Source: Cryomorphaceae bacterium
GTDB taxonomy: Bacteria > Bacteroidota > Bacteroidia > Flavobacteriales > Schleiferiaceae
DNA length: 13,155 nt
Direction: 5' to 3'
Assembly (NCBI GenBank): GCA_022565745.1
Contig: JAIUMB010000056.1
Location: 1-13,155 of the forward strand
In this document: positions 7,636 to 13,155 of the stretch, piece after piece
Position numbering within the stretch: position 1 is the first letter of the stretch
Layout of the letters: every line of letters begins with the position of its first letter
Notes under the pieces: generated by a model
Database searches by the model: none
Told to the model about the DNA's origin: nothing
What the model saw: only the letters and a program-made list of their open reading frames with translations
Translations under genes and position numbers: made by a program

Positions 7636-7884
7636 TTAAATATTGGCAGATATGGCCTCCGACAGTTTTCTGTCCTTATCGGTAACCACGTTGCCTGCAT
7701 CGTGGGTGGTTAAACGAATGTCCACGGTATTATATCCCAGTGTAATCGTAGGGTGATGCTTGTGTTCTTCAGCAAGCATGGCGATTTTCACAACAATAGA
7801 CACGGCCTCAATGTAGCCATCGGTTTTGATGGTACAGTGAAGCGCATCCTCGTTTTCTTTCCAGTCGGTCTTATTCAATTTCAC
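7636..7884 (-). CDS. 4a-hydroxytetrahydrobiopterin dehydratase (pterin-4a-carbinolamine dehydratase family)
   Basis: Members of this family dehydrate 4a-hydroxytetrahydropterins to quinonoid dihydropterin, recycling the cofactor of aromatic amino-acid hydroxylases; some bacterial members have roles in molybdopterin-related or other pterin chemistry. The 82-residue protein has the three family histidines with the correct spacing: His43-His44 in KHHP and His61 in TTHDAG, 18 residues later, like His61/His62/His79 of the mammalian enzyme. The length is short compared with ~100-residue homologues, but similar ~80-residue versions are common in Bacteroidota. The start is a GTG at 7884 that overlaps the end of pyk by 14 nt, which suggests translational coupling. 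No hydroxylase gene is visible nearby, so the physiological substrate is unknown here. Confidence 0.9.
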   Translation of the reverse strand: MKLNKTDWKENEDALHCTIKTDGYIEAVSIVVKIAMLAEEHKHHPTITLGYNTVDIRLTTHDAGNVVTDKDRKLSEAISANI

Positions 7885-9295
7885 TTATTTTTAGCATGTT
7901 GGTCATTCCCAGCTCATCGATGGGCATGGAAGCAATTTTAATGATTCTATCTCCAGTTTTTGCTAAGCCAGCATCTACGATCATTGTTTTTATGTCTGCA
8001 AAAGTCTTATCCGTTGATGAGAGTTCATCATAATAGAACGTCTGCACACCCCAAACCAGGCTGAGCATGTTAAGAATGCTTCGGTTGGCGGTAAAAACGG
8101 CCACGTGTGTTCTTGGTCGGTGGCTAGATATTTTAAACGCGGTATAACCAGAGTGGGTCATGGTAAGAATGGCCTTGGCTCCAATTTGATCGGCAATTTT
8201 ACTGGCATTGTAACAGATCGAATCGGTGATAAAACGCTCTGCAGCATTTTCAGTAGGGGGGTGTTCTTCTAGAAAGTGAGGGGCTGCATTTTCTTCCACG
8301 TGTTCGATGATGCTGTTCATCATTTGCACCACTTGAACGGGGTATTTGCCCACCGAGGTTTCACCAGATAGCATTACGGCATCTGCACCGTCGAGCATGG
8401 AATTGGCCACGTCGTTTACTTCTGCTCTCGTAGGACTTAAGCTGGTCATCATGGTCTCCATCATTTGTGTGGCGATGATGGCCGGTACACTTTTTTGCAG
8501 GGCGCGTTTGACGATGTCTTTTTGAATAACGGGAACACTTTGCATGGGCACCTCAACCCCGAGGTCGCCACGTGCAACCATTACGGCGTCGGTTTCGTCG
8601 AGAATGGCGTCGATGTCTTTGACCGCTTCAGGTTTTTCAATTTTAGAAATGATGCGGGCAAACCCTTTTCGTTTATCAATTTCTTTGCGCAACTCTATCA
8701 CGTCGTCTACGCTTCTGACGAATGACAAGCCAATCCATTCGGCTTCTTCTTCAATGGCAGCGGTGAGATCGGCGAGGTCTTTTTCGGTAAGGCACGGAAG
8801 GGAGATTTTGGTATTTGGTAAGTTAACACCTTTGCGCGACTTGAGAGGACCTCCTTGAATGACTTTTGTGGTCACTTCGTCTTTGCCATTGGAATGCAAA
8901 ACTTCTAAAATGAGCTTTCCGTCATCAAGCAGAATTCGTTCACCGGGATTTACATCCTCGGCAAACGTCTGATAGGTCAGGTACGCACATTTTCCGTCAC
9001 CAATACATTTGTTGGTGGTGAGTGTAAACGTTTCACCTTCTTTGATTTCTACATCTTCTTGAACCTCGCCAAGACGAAGTTTGGGGCCTTGTAAATCGGC
9101 CAGAACAGCAACGGCAAAACCGTTTTTTTCGTTGACTTCTCTGATGAGGCGAATGGTTTTTTTGATGTCTTCTGGATTGCTATGGCTGCAATTGACGCGA
9201 AATACGTTGACACCAGCTTTCACCATGTTGGTCATGGTGTCAAAGTTGGCCGAAGCGGGTCCTAAGGTGGCAACAATTTTGGTTTTTTTGTTCAT
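7871..9295 (-). CDS. pyk: Pyruvate kinase
   Basis: Pyruvate kinase transfers phosphate from phosphoenolpyruvate to ADP, the final ATP-yielding step of glycolysis, in the cytosol as a homotetramer. The frame is open from an ATG at 9325, but ATG 9295 gives the usual family start MNKKTKIVATLGPAS and a 474-residue protein; the upstream ten residues are not typical. Active-site elements are visible: RVNCSHSN (33-40), DLQGPKLR (67-74), Lys218 and Glu220 in ISKIEKPEA, and Asp244 in ARGDLG. The B domain spans roughly 69-165, and the C-terminal domain begins near 355 (ITDSICYNASKIA). The gene follows the IPExxxVDY-like gene by 47 nt and overlaps the dehydratase gene at its 3' end. A weak -7-like TATATTTC (9337 to 9330) precedes the chosen start. 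Confidence 0.97.
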   Translation of the reverse strand: MNKKTKIVATLGPASANFDTMTNMVKAGVNVFRVNCSHSNPEDIKKTIRLIREVNEKNGFAVAVLADLQGPKLRLGEVQEDVEIKEGETFTLTTNKCIGDGKCAYLTYQTFAEDVNPGERILLDDGKLILEVLHSNGKDEVTTKVIQGGPLKSRKGVNLPNTKISLPCLTEKDLADLTAAIEEEAEWIGLSFVRSVDDVIELRKEIDKRKGFARIISKIEKPEAVKDIDAILDETDAVMVARGDLGVEVPMQSVPVIQKDIVKRALQKSVPAIIATQMMETMMTSLSPTRAEVNDVANSMLDGADAVMLSGETSVGKYPVQVVQMMNSIIEHVEENAAPHFLEEHPPTENAAERFITDSICYNASKIADQIGAKAILTMTHSGYTAFKISSHRPRTHVAVFTANRSILNMLSLVWGVQTFYYDELSSTDKTFADIKTMIVDAGLAKTGDRIIKIASMPIDELGMTNMLKISEIE

Positions 9296-9342
9296 GGAAA
9301 ATTTATGCGTTTTTGTATGTGGCAATGCTACGAAATATATGG

Positions 9343-9813
9343 CTAATCATAAAATAACCATGATAAACGTTTGTTATATTTTGGTGATAGGCTTGTGAGC
9401 GGGAAAAGTTGGGTTTGTGGAATGACGCCTTTTAGTTGGGAAATGATAAATAGCTCGTCGATGACTCCGGTCTTTTCGCAACAAATCCAGGCATCGGCAT
9501 TTTTATCGAGAAAATAGTGATTTACGGGAACTGAAAACAGCGTATTTGCAATCGGAGCACCTTCAGAGTCTAGAGAGATATTGCTAATCAAGTAGAGGTT
9601 TAAATGATCACTTTCATGCACAAAAACGGGGAATAAAGCCGTTTGATGGTTGCTTATTTGCAGGGCGTAATCTTGGGGTTGTTTGATGAAGTTTAAAGCT
9701 GTGTACGTGTTGATGTAAAAGGCCAGCTTGACCATGCTCAACGGACTTTGTACGCCCACGACGCAGAATTCCCCGTCGTCGTCAAGTGATAGTTTTAAGC
9801 TTTTTGTTGCCAT
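9343..9813 (-). CDS. IPExxxVDY-family-like protein of unknown function
   Basis: The position between rnc and pyk and the N-terminus (MATKSLKLSLDDDGEF, then LAFYIN at about 29-34) match the small Bacteroidota proteins named for an 'IPExxxVDY' motif. No biochemical function is established for that family. Here the product is 156 residues with start ATG 9813. Longer frames from 9885 would run 104 nt into rnc and lack family similarity. The chosen start still lies inside rnc, overlapping it by 32 nt. The naming motif is degenerate: the region around residues 93-102 reads FSVPVNHYFL, with no Glu after the Pro and a shortened spacing before Tyr. The domain otherwise looks complete and ends in WLFYD. 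The family assignment rests on context plus partial pattern similarity. Confidence 0.75.
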   Translation of the reverse strand: MATKSLKLSLDDDGEFCVVGVQSPLSMVKLAFYINTYTALNFIKQPQDYALQISNHQTALFPVFVHESDHLNLYLISNISLDSEGAPIANTLFSVPVNHYFLDKNADAWICCEKTGVIDELFIISQLKGVIPQTQLFPLTSLSPKYNKRLSWLFYD

Positions 9814-10492
9814 ACACAGTTTTTGCAGCTTGTTCTTCTGCACTTTTTTTGGAACGTCCGCTGGCGCGAGCCATTTGTTTGCCATCGATGGTCAAAACAA
9901 CATCATAGGTGTTTTTTTTCTTAGATGGCAAAAATTTAAACGCAATGACCTTCCGATTTTTTTGTCCCCACTCTAAGAGTTTTGATTTATAACTGATGAC
10001 TTTTTCATTCAGTTGATCGAGGTCAATATGCGGGTCAATGATTTTTTTCTTGACAAAGGTAAAGCAAACTTTGTATCCTCTGTCGAGATAAACAGCACCA
10101 ATGATGGCTTCTAACGCATCGCCATAAATGGATCCGGCGTGGTGGAAGCCCGACTTTTGGGTGATTAATAGATCAGGAATGCCAATTTTAACCGCAATGG
10201 CGTTGAGGGTATTTCGGTTAACCATCTTGGCGCGCATACTGGAGAGAAAGCCTTCATTTGCACGAGGAAATGCTTGGTATAATACATCGGCGCAAATGCT
10301 GCCCAAAATGGCATCACCAAGGAATTCCAGTCTTTGATTGTTGGGATCTTCCGAAAATTTACCGGTGTGAGGCATCGAGCTGTGCCTCAGTGCAAGTTCG
10401 TAAATAAACTCGTTCTTGGGTTTGATCCCAAGCATGATTCTCAGCTGTTTTGAAAATGGCGATTGCGCCTTGAGAAGCCCCCTAAGCGCCAT
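9782..10492 (-). CDS. rnc: Ribonuclease III
   Basis: RNase III is a dimeric, Mg-dependent endonuclease that cuts double-stranded RNA and processes rRNA precursors and some mRNAs. The 236-residue protein contains the signature QRLEFLGDA (53-61) with catalytic Glu56 and Asp60, and the second catalytic pair Asp125 and Glu128 in YGDALEAIIG. A double-stranded-RNA-binding domain occupies about 167-230, with the basic, Ala-rich helix GRSKKSAEEQAAK near its end. ATG 10492 lies 5 nt after the fabF stop, so the two are almost certainly co-transcribed. The 3' end overlaps the IPExxxVDY-like gene by 32 nt. Confidence 0.97.
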   Translation of the reverse strand: MALRGLLKAQSPFSKQLRIMLGIKPKNEFIYELALRHSSMPHTGKFSEDPNNQRLEFLGDAILGSICADVLYQAFPRANEGFLSSMRAKMVNRNTLNAIAVKIGIPDLLITQKSGFHHAGSIYGDALEAIIGAVYLDRGYKVCFTFVKKKIIDPHIDLDQLNEKVISYKSKLLEWGQKNRKVIAFKFLPSKKKNTYDVVLTIDGKQMARASGRSKKSAEEQAAKTVYGNKKLKTIT

Positions 10493-10497
10493 GACAA

Positions 10498-11751
10498 TTA
10501 TTCCGCTTTTTTGAAGATAACGGAAGCATTGTGACCACCAAAGCCAAAGGTATTGCTCAGCGCAGCATTAACGGTTCGCTTCTGTGCTTTGTGAAACGTA
10601 AAGTTCAGTTTATTGTCGATATCTGGATCTTCCGTTTCGTGGTTAATGGTAGGCGGAACAATATCATTTTTAACGGATAAAATAGCAGCGATGGCTTCAA
10701 CGGCACCAGCAGCTCCGAGTAGGTGTCCGGTCATGGACTTGGTAGAGGAGATGTTGAGATTATAAGCATGCTCACCGAAAACGGTTTTGATGGCTTTGGT
10801 TTCAGCAATATCTCCTAACGGTGTACTTGTTCCGTGTACGTTGATGTAGTCGATGTCGGTTGGGCTAAGCTGTGCGTCGTCCAAGGCGTTAATCATGACA
10901 CGCGATGCACCTAGTCCTTCTGGATGTGGGGCCGTGATGTGACTGGCATCTGCGGAAAGACCAAAGCCTACGATTTCTGCATAAATTTTAGCGCCTCGTT
11001 TTTTGGCGTGTTCGTATTCTTCCAATACAATACAAGCCCCTCCTTCTCCCATAACAAAACCGTCGCGGTCTTTACAGAATGGACGAGATGCCTTTTGGGG
11101 GTTATCGTTTCTCACTGAAAGCGCATGCATGGCATTAAATCCGCCGATACCAGCTTCAGTAATAGCCGCTTCAGAGCCGCCAGAGATAATGACGTCGGCT
11201 TTACCTAAACGGATATATGTCATGGCGTCAATCAGGGCATTGGTTGCCGACGCACAAGCAGATACAGTTGTGAAGTTAGGGCCTCTAAAGCCATATTTAA
11301 TGGAAATGTGTCCGGGTGAAATATCGGCAATCATCTTGGGGATGAAGAAAGGATTAAACCTAGGGGTGCCGTCACCGGAAGTGTAATTTTTTGATTCTTG
11401 AAGAAAGGTGTCAAGTCCACCAATACCTGAACCCCAGATTACGCCGGTACGGTCGGGGTCACAGGTTCCGGGAATATCTAATCCGGCGTCTTTTACACCT
11501 TCTTCAGCTGCAACCATGGCAAAATGCGTGAAGCGATCCATTTTTCTCGCTTCTTTACGATCGAGAAAATCGGTTGCATTAAAGTTTTTTACCTCACAAG
11601 CAAAACGCGTTTTGAAACGTTCGGTGTCAAAATGAGTGATATTGGCCGCTCCAGAAGTACCATTGATAAGGGCATTCCAATACGCATCCAGCGTATTTCC
11701 AATGGGGGTGAGCGCTCCAAGTCCAGTTACAACAACACGTTTTAATTCCAT
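10498..11751 (-). CDS. fabF: 3-oxoacyl-[acyl-carrier-protein] synthase II
   Basis: FabF condenses malonyl-ACP with a growing acyl-ACP to extend fatty acids by two carbons in the type II cytosolic system. The 417-residue product shows the full thiolase-fold pattern: nucleophile Cys166 in TVSACASAT, His306 in NVHGTSTPLGD, Lys338 in SSTKSMTGH and His343 in the same loop. These positions are shifted by only three from the E. coli enzyme (Cys163, His303, Lys335, His340). The glycine-rich GFGGHNAS near the C-terminus is also typical. Its ACP partner is encoded by the next gene upstream, 148 nt away. That gap contains a candidate promoter, so fabF may be transcribed both with acpP and on its own. 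Confidence 0.98.
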   Translation of the reverse strand: MELKRVVVTGLGALTPIGNTLDAYWNALINGTSGAANITHFDTERFKTRFACEVKNFNATDFLDRKEARKMDRFTHFAMVAAEEGVKDAGLDIPGTCDPDRTGVIWGSGIGGLDTFLQESKNYTSGDGTPRFNPFFIPKMIADISPGHISIKYGFRGPNFTTVSACASATNALIDAMTYIRLGKADVIISGGSEAAITEAGIGGFNAMHALSVRNDNPQKASRPFCKDRDGFVMGEGGACIVLEEYEHAKKRGAKIYAEIVGFGLSADASHITAPHPEGLGASRVMINALDDAQLSPTDIDYINVHGTSTPLGDIAETKAIKTVFGEHAYNLNISSTKSMTGHLLGAAGAVEAIAAILSVKNDIVPPTINHETEDPDIDNKLNFTFHKAQKRTVNAALSNTFGFGGHNASVIFKKAE

Positions 11752-11784
11752 ATGGCATTAACTTTATGATGGGTGATGGTGTGG

Positions 11785-11812
11785 CGAAGGTAGTGTTTAG
11801 GATTGACCCAAA
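11785..11812 (-). promoter_or_regulatory. Candidate promoter for the fabF operon
   Basis: On the minus strand TTTG (11812 to 11809) is followed after 16 nt by TACCTTCG (11792 to 11785), which differs by one base from the Bacteroidota box TAnnTTTG. The start would be near 11778, giving a leader of about 27 nt before the fabF ATG. The spacing is slightly short, so support is moderate. The rest of the 148-nt acpP-fabF gap shows no strong terminator. Confidence 0.4.
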
Positions 11813-11899
11813 TTATCCCACCATCCAAAAAGTCTAATTTGCATAGACGTTCTGAATGGTGAGATATTACAACCTTAAAGTTGCAGGGAATGTTTCGAC

Positions 11900-12142
11900 T
11901 TACTTCGAAGCCAATTCATTCTCGATGTAGGTGACCGCTTGACCTACAGTGGCAATATTTTCAGCTTGATCATCTGGGATTTGGATGTCAAACTCTTTTT
12001 CAAACTCCATAATGAGTTCAACGGTGTCGAGCGAGTCAGCGCCTAAATCGGCAGTGAAACTTGCTTCTGTAACTACTTCGTTTTCATCAACGCCGAGTTT
12101 CTCAACGATGATGGCTTTAACACGTGATGTGATGTCAGACAT
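11900..12142 (-). CDS. acpP: Acyl carrier protein
   Basis: ACP carries growing acyl chains on a 4'-phosphopantetheine arm through all steps of type II fatty-acid synthesis. The 80-residue acidic four-helix protein has the attachment motif GADSLD (34-39), with Ser37 as the phosphopantetheine site, followed by the recognition helix DTVELIMEFEKEF. Length and sequence are typical. It is the first gene of the minus-strand cluster and is divergent from purN across a 400-nt AT-rich region. A candidate promoter and a strong dyad lie about 65-140 nt upstream of the ATG. Confidence 0.98.
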   Translation of the reverse strand: MSDITSRVKAIIVEKLGVDENEVVTEASFTADLGADSLDTVELIMEFEKEFDIQIPDDQAENIATVGQAVTYIENELASK

Positions 12143-12204
12143 AGCGAAAAATTTAAATTAATTTCCAGTGTGCAAATAAATGACCTTTGTGTCGATTGAA
12201 CAAC

Positions 12205-12248
12205 AGAAAATTTCAAATAAGTCAAATGTCTTATTTTCAGAATTTTCT
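12205..12248. promoter_or_regulatory. Nested 44-nt dyad at the predicted 5' end of the acpP transcript
   Basis: An outer 8-bp stem pairs AGAAAATT (12205-12212) with AATTTTCT (12241-12248). Inside, a 7-bp stem pairs AAATAAG (12215-12221) with CTTATTT (12230-12236) around an 8-nt loop, separated from the outer stem by a small internal loop. The predicted acpP start falls near 12247, so the mRNA would begin with this hairpin. It could protect the 5' end, act as a leader control element or, as DNA, be an operator. Both stems are AT-rich. Confidence 0.5.
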
Positions 12249-12253
12249 ATTTT

Positions 12254-12281
12254 CAAAAGTAACGTATGCGCCATTTTCAAA
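12254..12281 (-). promoter_or_regulatory. Candidate acpP promoter
   Basis: On the minus strand TTTG (12281 to 12278) precedes TACTTTTG (12261 to 12254), an exact match to the Bacteroidota -7 box TAnnTTTG, with a 16-nt spacer that is slightly short. Transcription would begin near 12247 and give a leader of about 105 nt before the acpP ATG. Confidence 0.5.
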
Positions 12282-12406
12282 GCAATTGTTTTAAAATGTA
12301 ATGTCTCCAAACAGCAATATGTTGGCTGGAAACTTTGTTTTTTTGATGTAAAAATCCATGCAAAAATATGCTGTAAAGATAAAGCAATTTTTTTTTGTGA
12401 TGCAAT

Positions 12407-12438
12407 TTTGCTGAAATCCGCCTTTATGATTAACTTCG
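12407..12438 (+). promoter_or_regulatory. Candidate purN promoter
   Basis: TTTG (12407-12410) is followed after 20 nt by TAACTTCG (12431-12438), one base away from the consensus TAnnTTTG. The spacing is ideal for Bacteroidota housekeeping promoters. Transcription would start near 12445, leaving a leader of about 98 nt before purN. Confidence 0.45.
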
Positions 12439-12502
12439 CATACTGATATCATTTTTGAAAAACAGCCCAAGCGCAACCATAATTTACATCTAACGTTTTA
12501 AG

Positions 12503-12524
12503 ATTAGGACGTGTCATTCCTAAT
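12503..12524 (+). promoter_or_regulatory. Stem-loop or operator-like dyad in the purN leader
   Basis: ATTAGGA (12503-12509) and TCCTAAT (12518-12524) form a perfect 7-bp inverted repeat around the 8-nt loop CGTGTCAT. It ends 18 nt before the purN ATG, close enough to influence ribosome access if it folds in mRNA. As DNA it has the form of a repressor site. No known regulator is assigned. Confidence 0.4.
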
Positions 12525-12542
12525 GAATCAACTCAAACATCA

Positions 12543-13115
12543 ATGAAGAATATTGCCATCTTTGCATCGGGTTCGGGATCCAATGCAGAAGTTATTGTAC
12601 GCCATTTTCAAGACAGCGATCTGGCCAGGATTGTTATGGTAGTGACCGACAATAAAGACGCCGGCGTTATAGAACGCATAAAGCCTTTTGGCATTCGTGT
12701 GAAGATTATTTCTCCAGAACAGCTTAAAGACGGATCGCTGATAGAATCGCTGACTTTAGCTAAAATTGAGCTTATTGTATTGGCCGGTTTTCTTCGCTTG
12801 ATACCTGAGGATATGATTGAGGCCTTCCCGCAGCGAATCATAAATATTCATCCTTCGTTATTACCCGATTATGGAGGTAAGGGGATGTATGGCATGCGCG
12901 TGCACAGGGCCGTGGTGGAAAATGAAGAGGAAGAAAGTGGAATTACCATTCATTATGTCGATGAGAATTTCGATGAAGGTGAAATTATTTTTCAAGATAC
13001 AGTTGAAGTGCTGGAGGACGATACGCCGGAAGATTTGGCATATAAGATTCAGCAACTCGAACACCGTCACTACCCGGATGTCATCGAATGGGTGCTGACT
13101 CAATTGGATTTGTAA
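12543..13115 (+). CDS. purN: Phosphoribosylglycinamide formyltransferase (GART 1)
   Basis: PurN transfers a formyl group from 10-formyltetrahydrofolate to glycinamide ribonucleotide, the third step of de novo purine synthesis, in the cytosol. The 190-residue product matches the family length. The phosphate-binding loop SGSGSN lies at 9-14. The catalytic residues Asn101 and His103 are in IINIHPSLLP, and Asp144 is in ENFDEGE, at positions like Asn106, His108 and Asp144 of the E. coli enzyme. The ATG at 12543 has no Shine-Dalgarno. The stop codon overlaps the next gene's start (TAATG), so purN and rnhA are probably co-translated. Confidence 0.97.
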   Translation: MKNIAIFASGSGSNAEVIVRHFQDSDLARIVMVVTDNKDAGVIERIKPFGIRVKIISPEQLKDGSLIESLTLAKIELIVLAGFLRLIPEDMIEAFPQRIINIHPSLLPDYGGKGMYGMRVHRAVVENEEEESGITIHYVDENFDEGEIIFQDTVEVLEDDTPEDLAYKIQQLEHRHYPDVIEWVLTQLDL

Positions 13116-13155
13116 TGGTGTATATTTATACCGATGGTGCCAGCAGCGGAAACCC
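13115..13155 (+). CDS. rnhA: Ribonuclease HI, first 13 codons only
   Basis: RNase HI cuts the RNA strand of RNA-DNA hybrids, including replication primers and R-loops. Only MVYIYTDGASSGN is complete before the window ends. This is the characteristic first beta strand with the first catalytic Asp (Asp7, in TDGA) and the following GNP turn. The ATG shares one base with the purN stop codon. The call is based on this short but distinctive N-terminus and on the frequent purN-rnhA neighbourhood that I recall for Bacteroidota. Confidence 0.87.
   Translation, partial: MVYIYTDGASSGN

Larger units (their letters stand above)
12143..12542. other. 400-nt AT-rich divergent intergenic region between acpP and purN
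   Basis: No credible gene is seen here; the short open frames are AT-rich and lack family features. The region holds a candidate acpP promoter, a nested dyad, a candidate purN promoter and a second dyad, each listed separately. A direct 9-bp repeat ATTTTCAAA occurs at 12249-12257 and 12273-12281 and supplies the two acpP promoter boxes. A run of nine T around 12388-12396 and another exact -7 match on the minus strand (TATTTTTG, 12368 to 12361) are also present without a clear -33 partner. No known riboswitch was recognised. Confidence 0.6.

Noticed and set aside
9296..9325. Ten-residue N-terminal extension of pyruvate kinase
   Set aside because: The family start MNKKTKIVATLGPAS is present downstream, and the extension is not typical and would abut the weak -7-like site.
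9814..9885. N-terminal extension of the IPExxxVDY-like gene to ATG 9885
   Set aside because: The extra 24 residues lie wholly inside the rnc double-stranded-RNA-binding domain frame and are basic and unlike the family N-terminus, which begins at MATKSL.
12180..12446. 88-codon plus-strand frame in the acpP-purN intergenic region
   Set aside because: It is AT-rich with a Phe/Lys/Ile/Cys-biased composition, lacks any recognisable motif, and overlaps the promoter and dyad signals of both neighbours.
12291..12476. 61-codon minus-strand frame upstream of acpP
   Set aside because: It has low-complexity AT-driven composition, no family features and overlaps the candidate purN promoter, so it is treated as chance.

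Overview
The window looks like housekeeping chromosome from a member of the Bacteroidota, most likely Flavobacteriales or a close relative. The evidence is a Bacteroidota-type gene order (acpP, fabF, rnc, IPExxxVDY-type protein, pyk on one strand, with purN and rnhA diverging from acpP), an S46 dipeptidyl-peptidase, no obvious Shine-Dalgarno sequences before the genes, and several upstream sites resembling the Bacteroidota -7 box TAnnTTTG. No rRNA, tRNA, CRISPR array, transposase or phage gene is visible.

Left part (1-5270). The window opens inside a small minus-strand gene that resembles the antitoxins of Bacteroidota type II toxin-antitoxin pairs; any toxin partner lies off the left edge. 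A GC-rich 63-nt inverted-repeat element (304-366) separates it from a complete minus-strand lon protease gene. Divergent from lon is a large secreted protein of about 696 residues that I cannot assign to a family. It has a clear signal peptide and a C-terminal region that looks like a small outer-membrane beta-barrel ending in Phe. A perfect 38-bp palindrome (5233-5270) forms a bidirectional terminator between this gene and the convergent S46 peptidase gene.

Middle and right part (5271-12142). Seven genes lie on the minus strand and are read in the order acpP, fabF, rnc, IPExxxVDY-like, pyk, a pterin carbinolamine dehydratase gene, and an S46 peptidase. fabF/rnc are 5 nt apart, rnc/IPE-like overlap by 32 nt and pyk/dehydratase overlap by 14 nt, so these five probably form a transcription unit. 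acpP and the peptidase have candidate promoters or larger gaps on their borders. The unit combines fatty-acid synthesis (acpP, fabF), RNA processing (rnc) and the last step of glycolysis (pyk).

Right end (12143-13155). A 400-nt AT-rich divergent intergenic region holds candidate promoters for acpP and purN, plus two dyads: a nested 44-nt dyad at the predicted start of the acpP transcript and a 22-nt dyad just ahead of purN. purN is followed by the first 13 codons of rnhA, which overlaps it by one base.

I did not find a clear new multi-gene system. The least explained items are the large secreted barrel-like protein, the 304-366 element, the pair of mutually exclusive hairpins at 5276-5330, and the acpP leader dyad. 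Several start codons were moved from the longest open frame: the secreted protein, pyk and the IPE-like gene.
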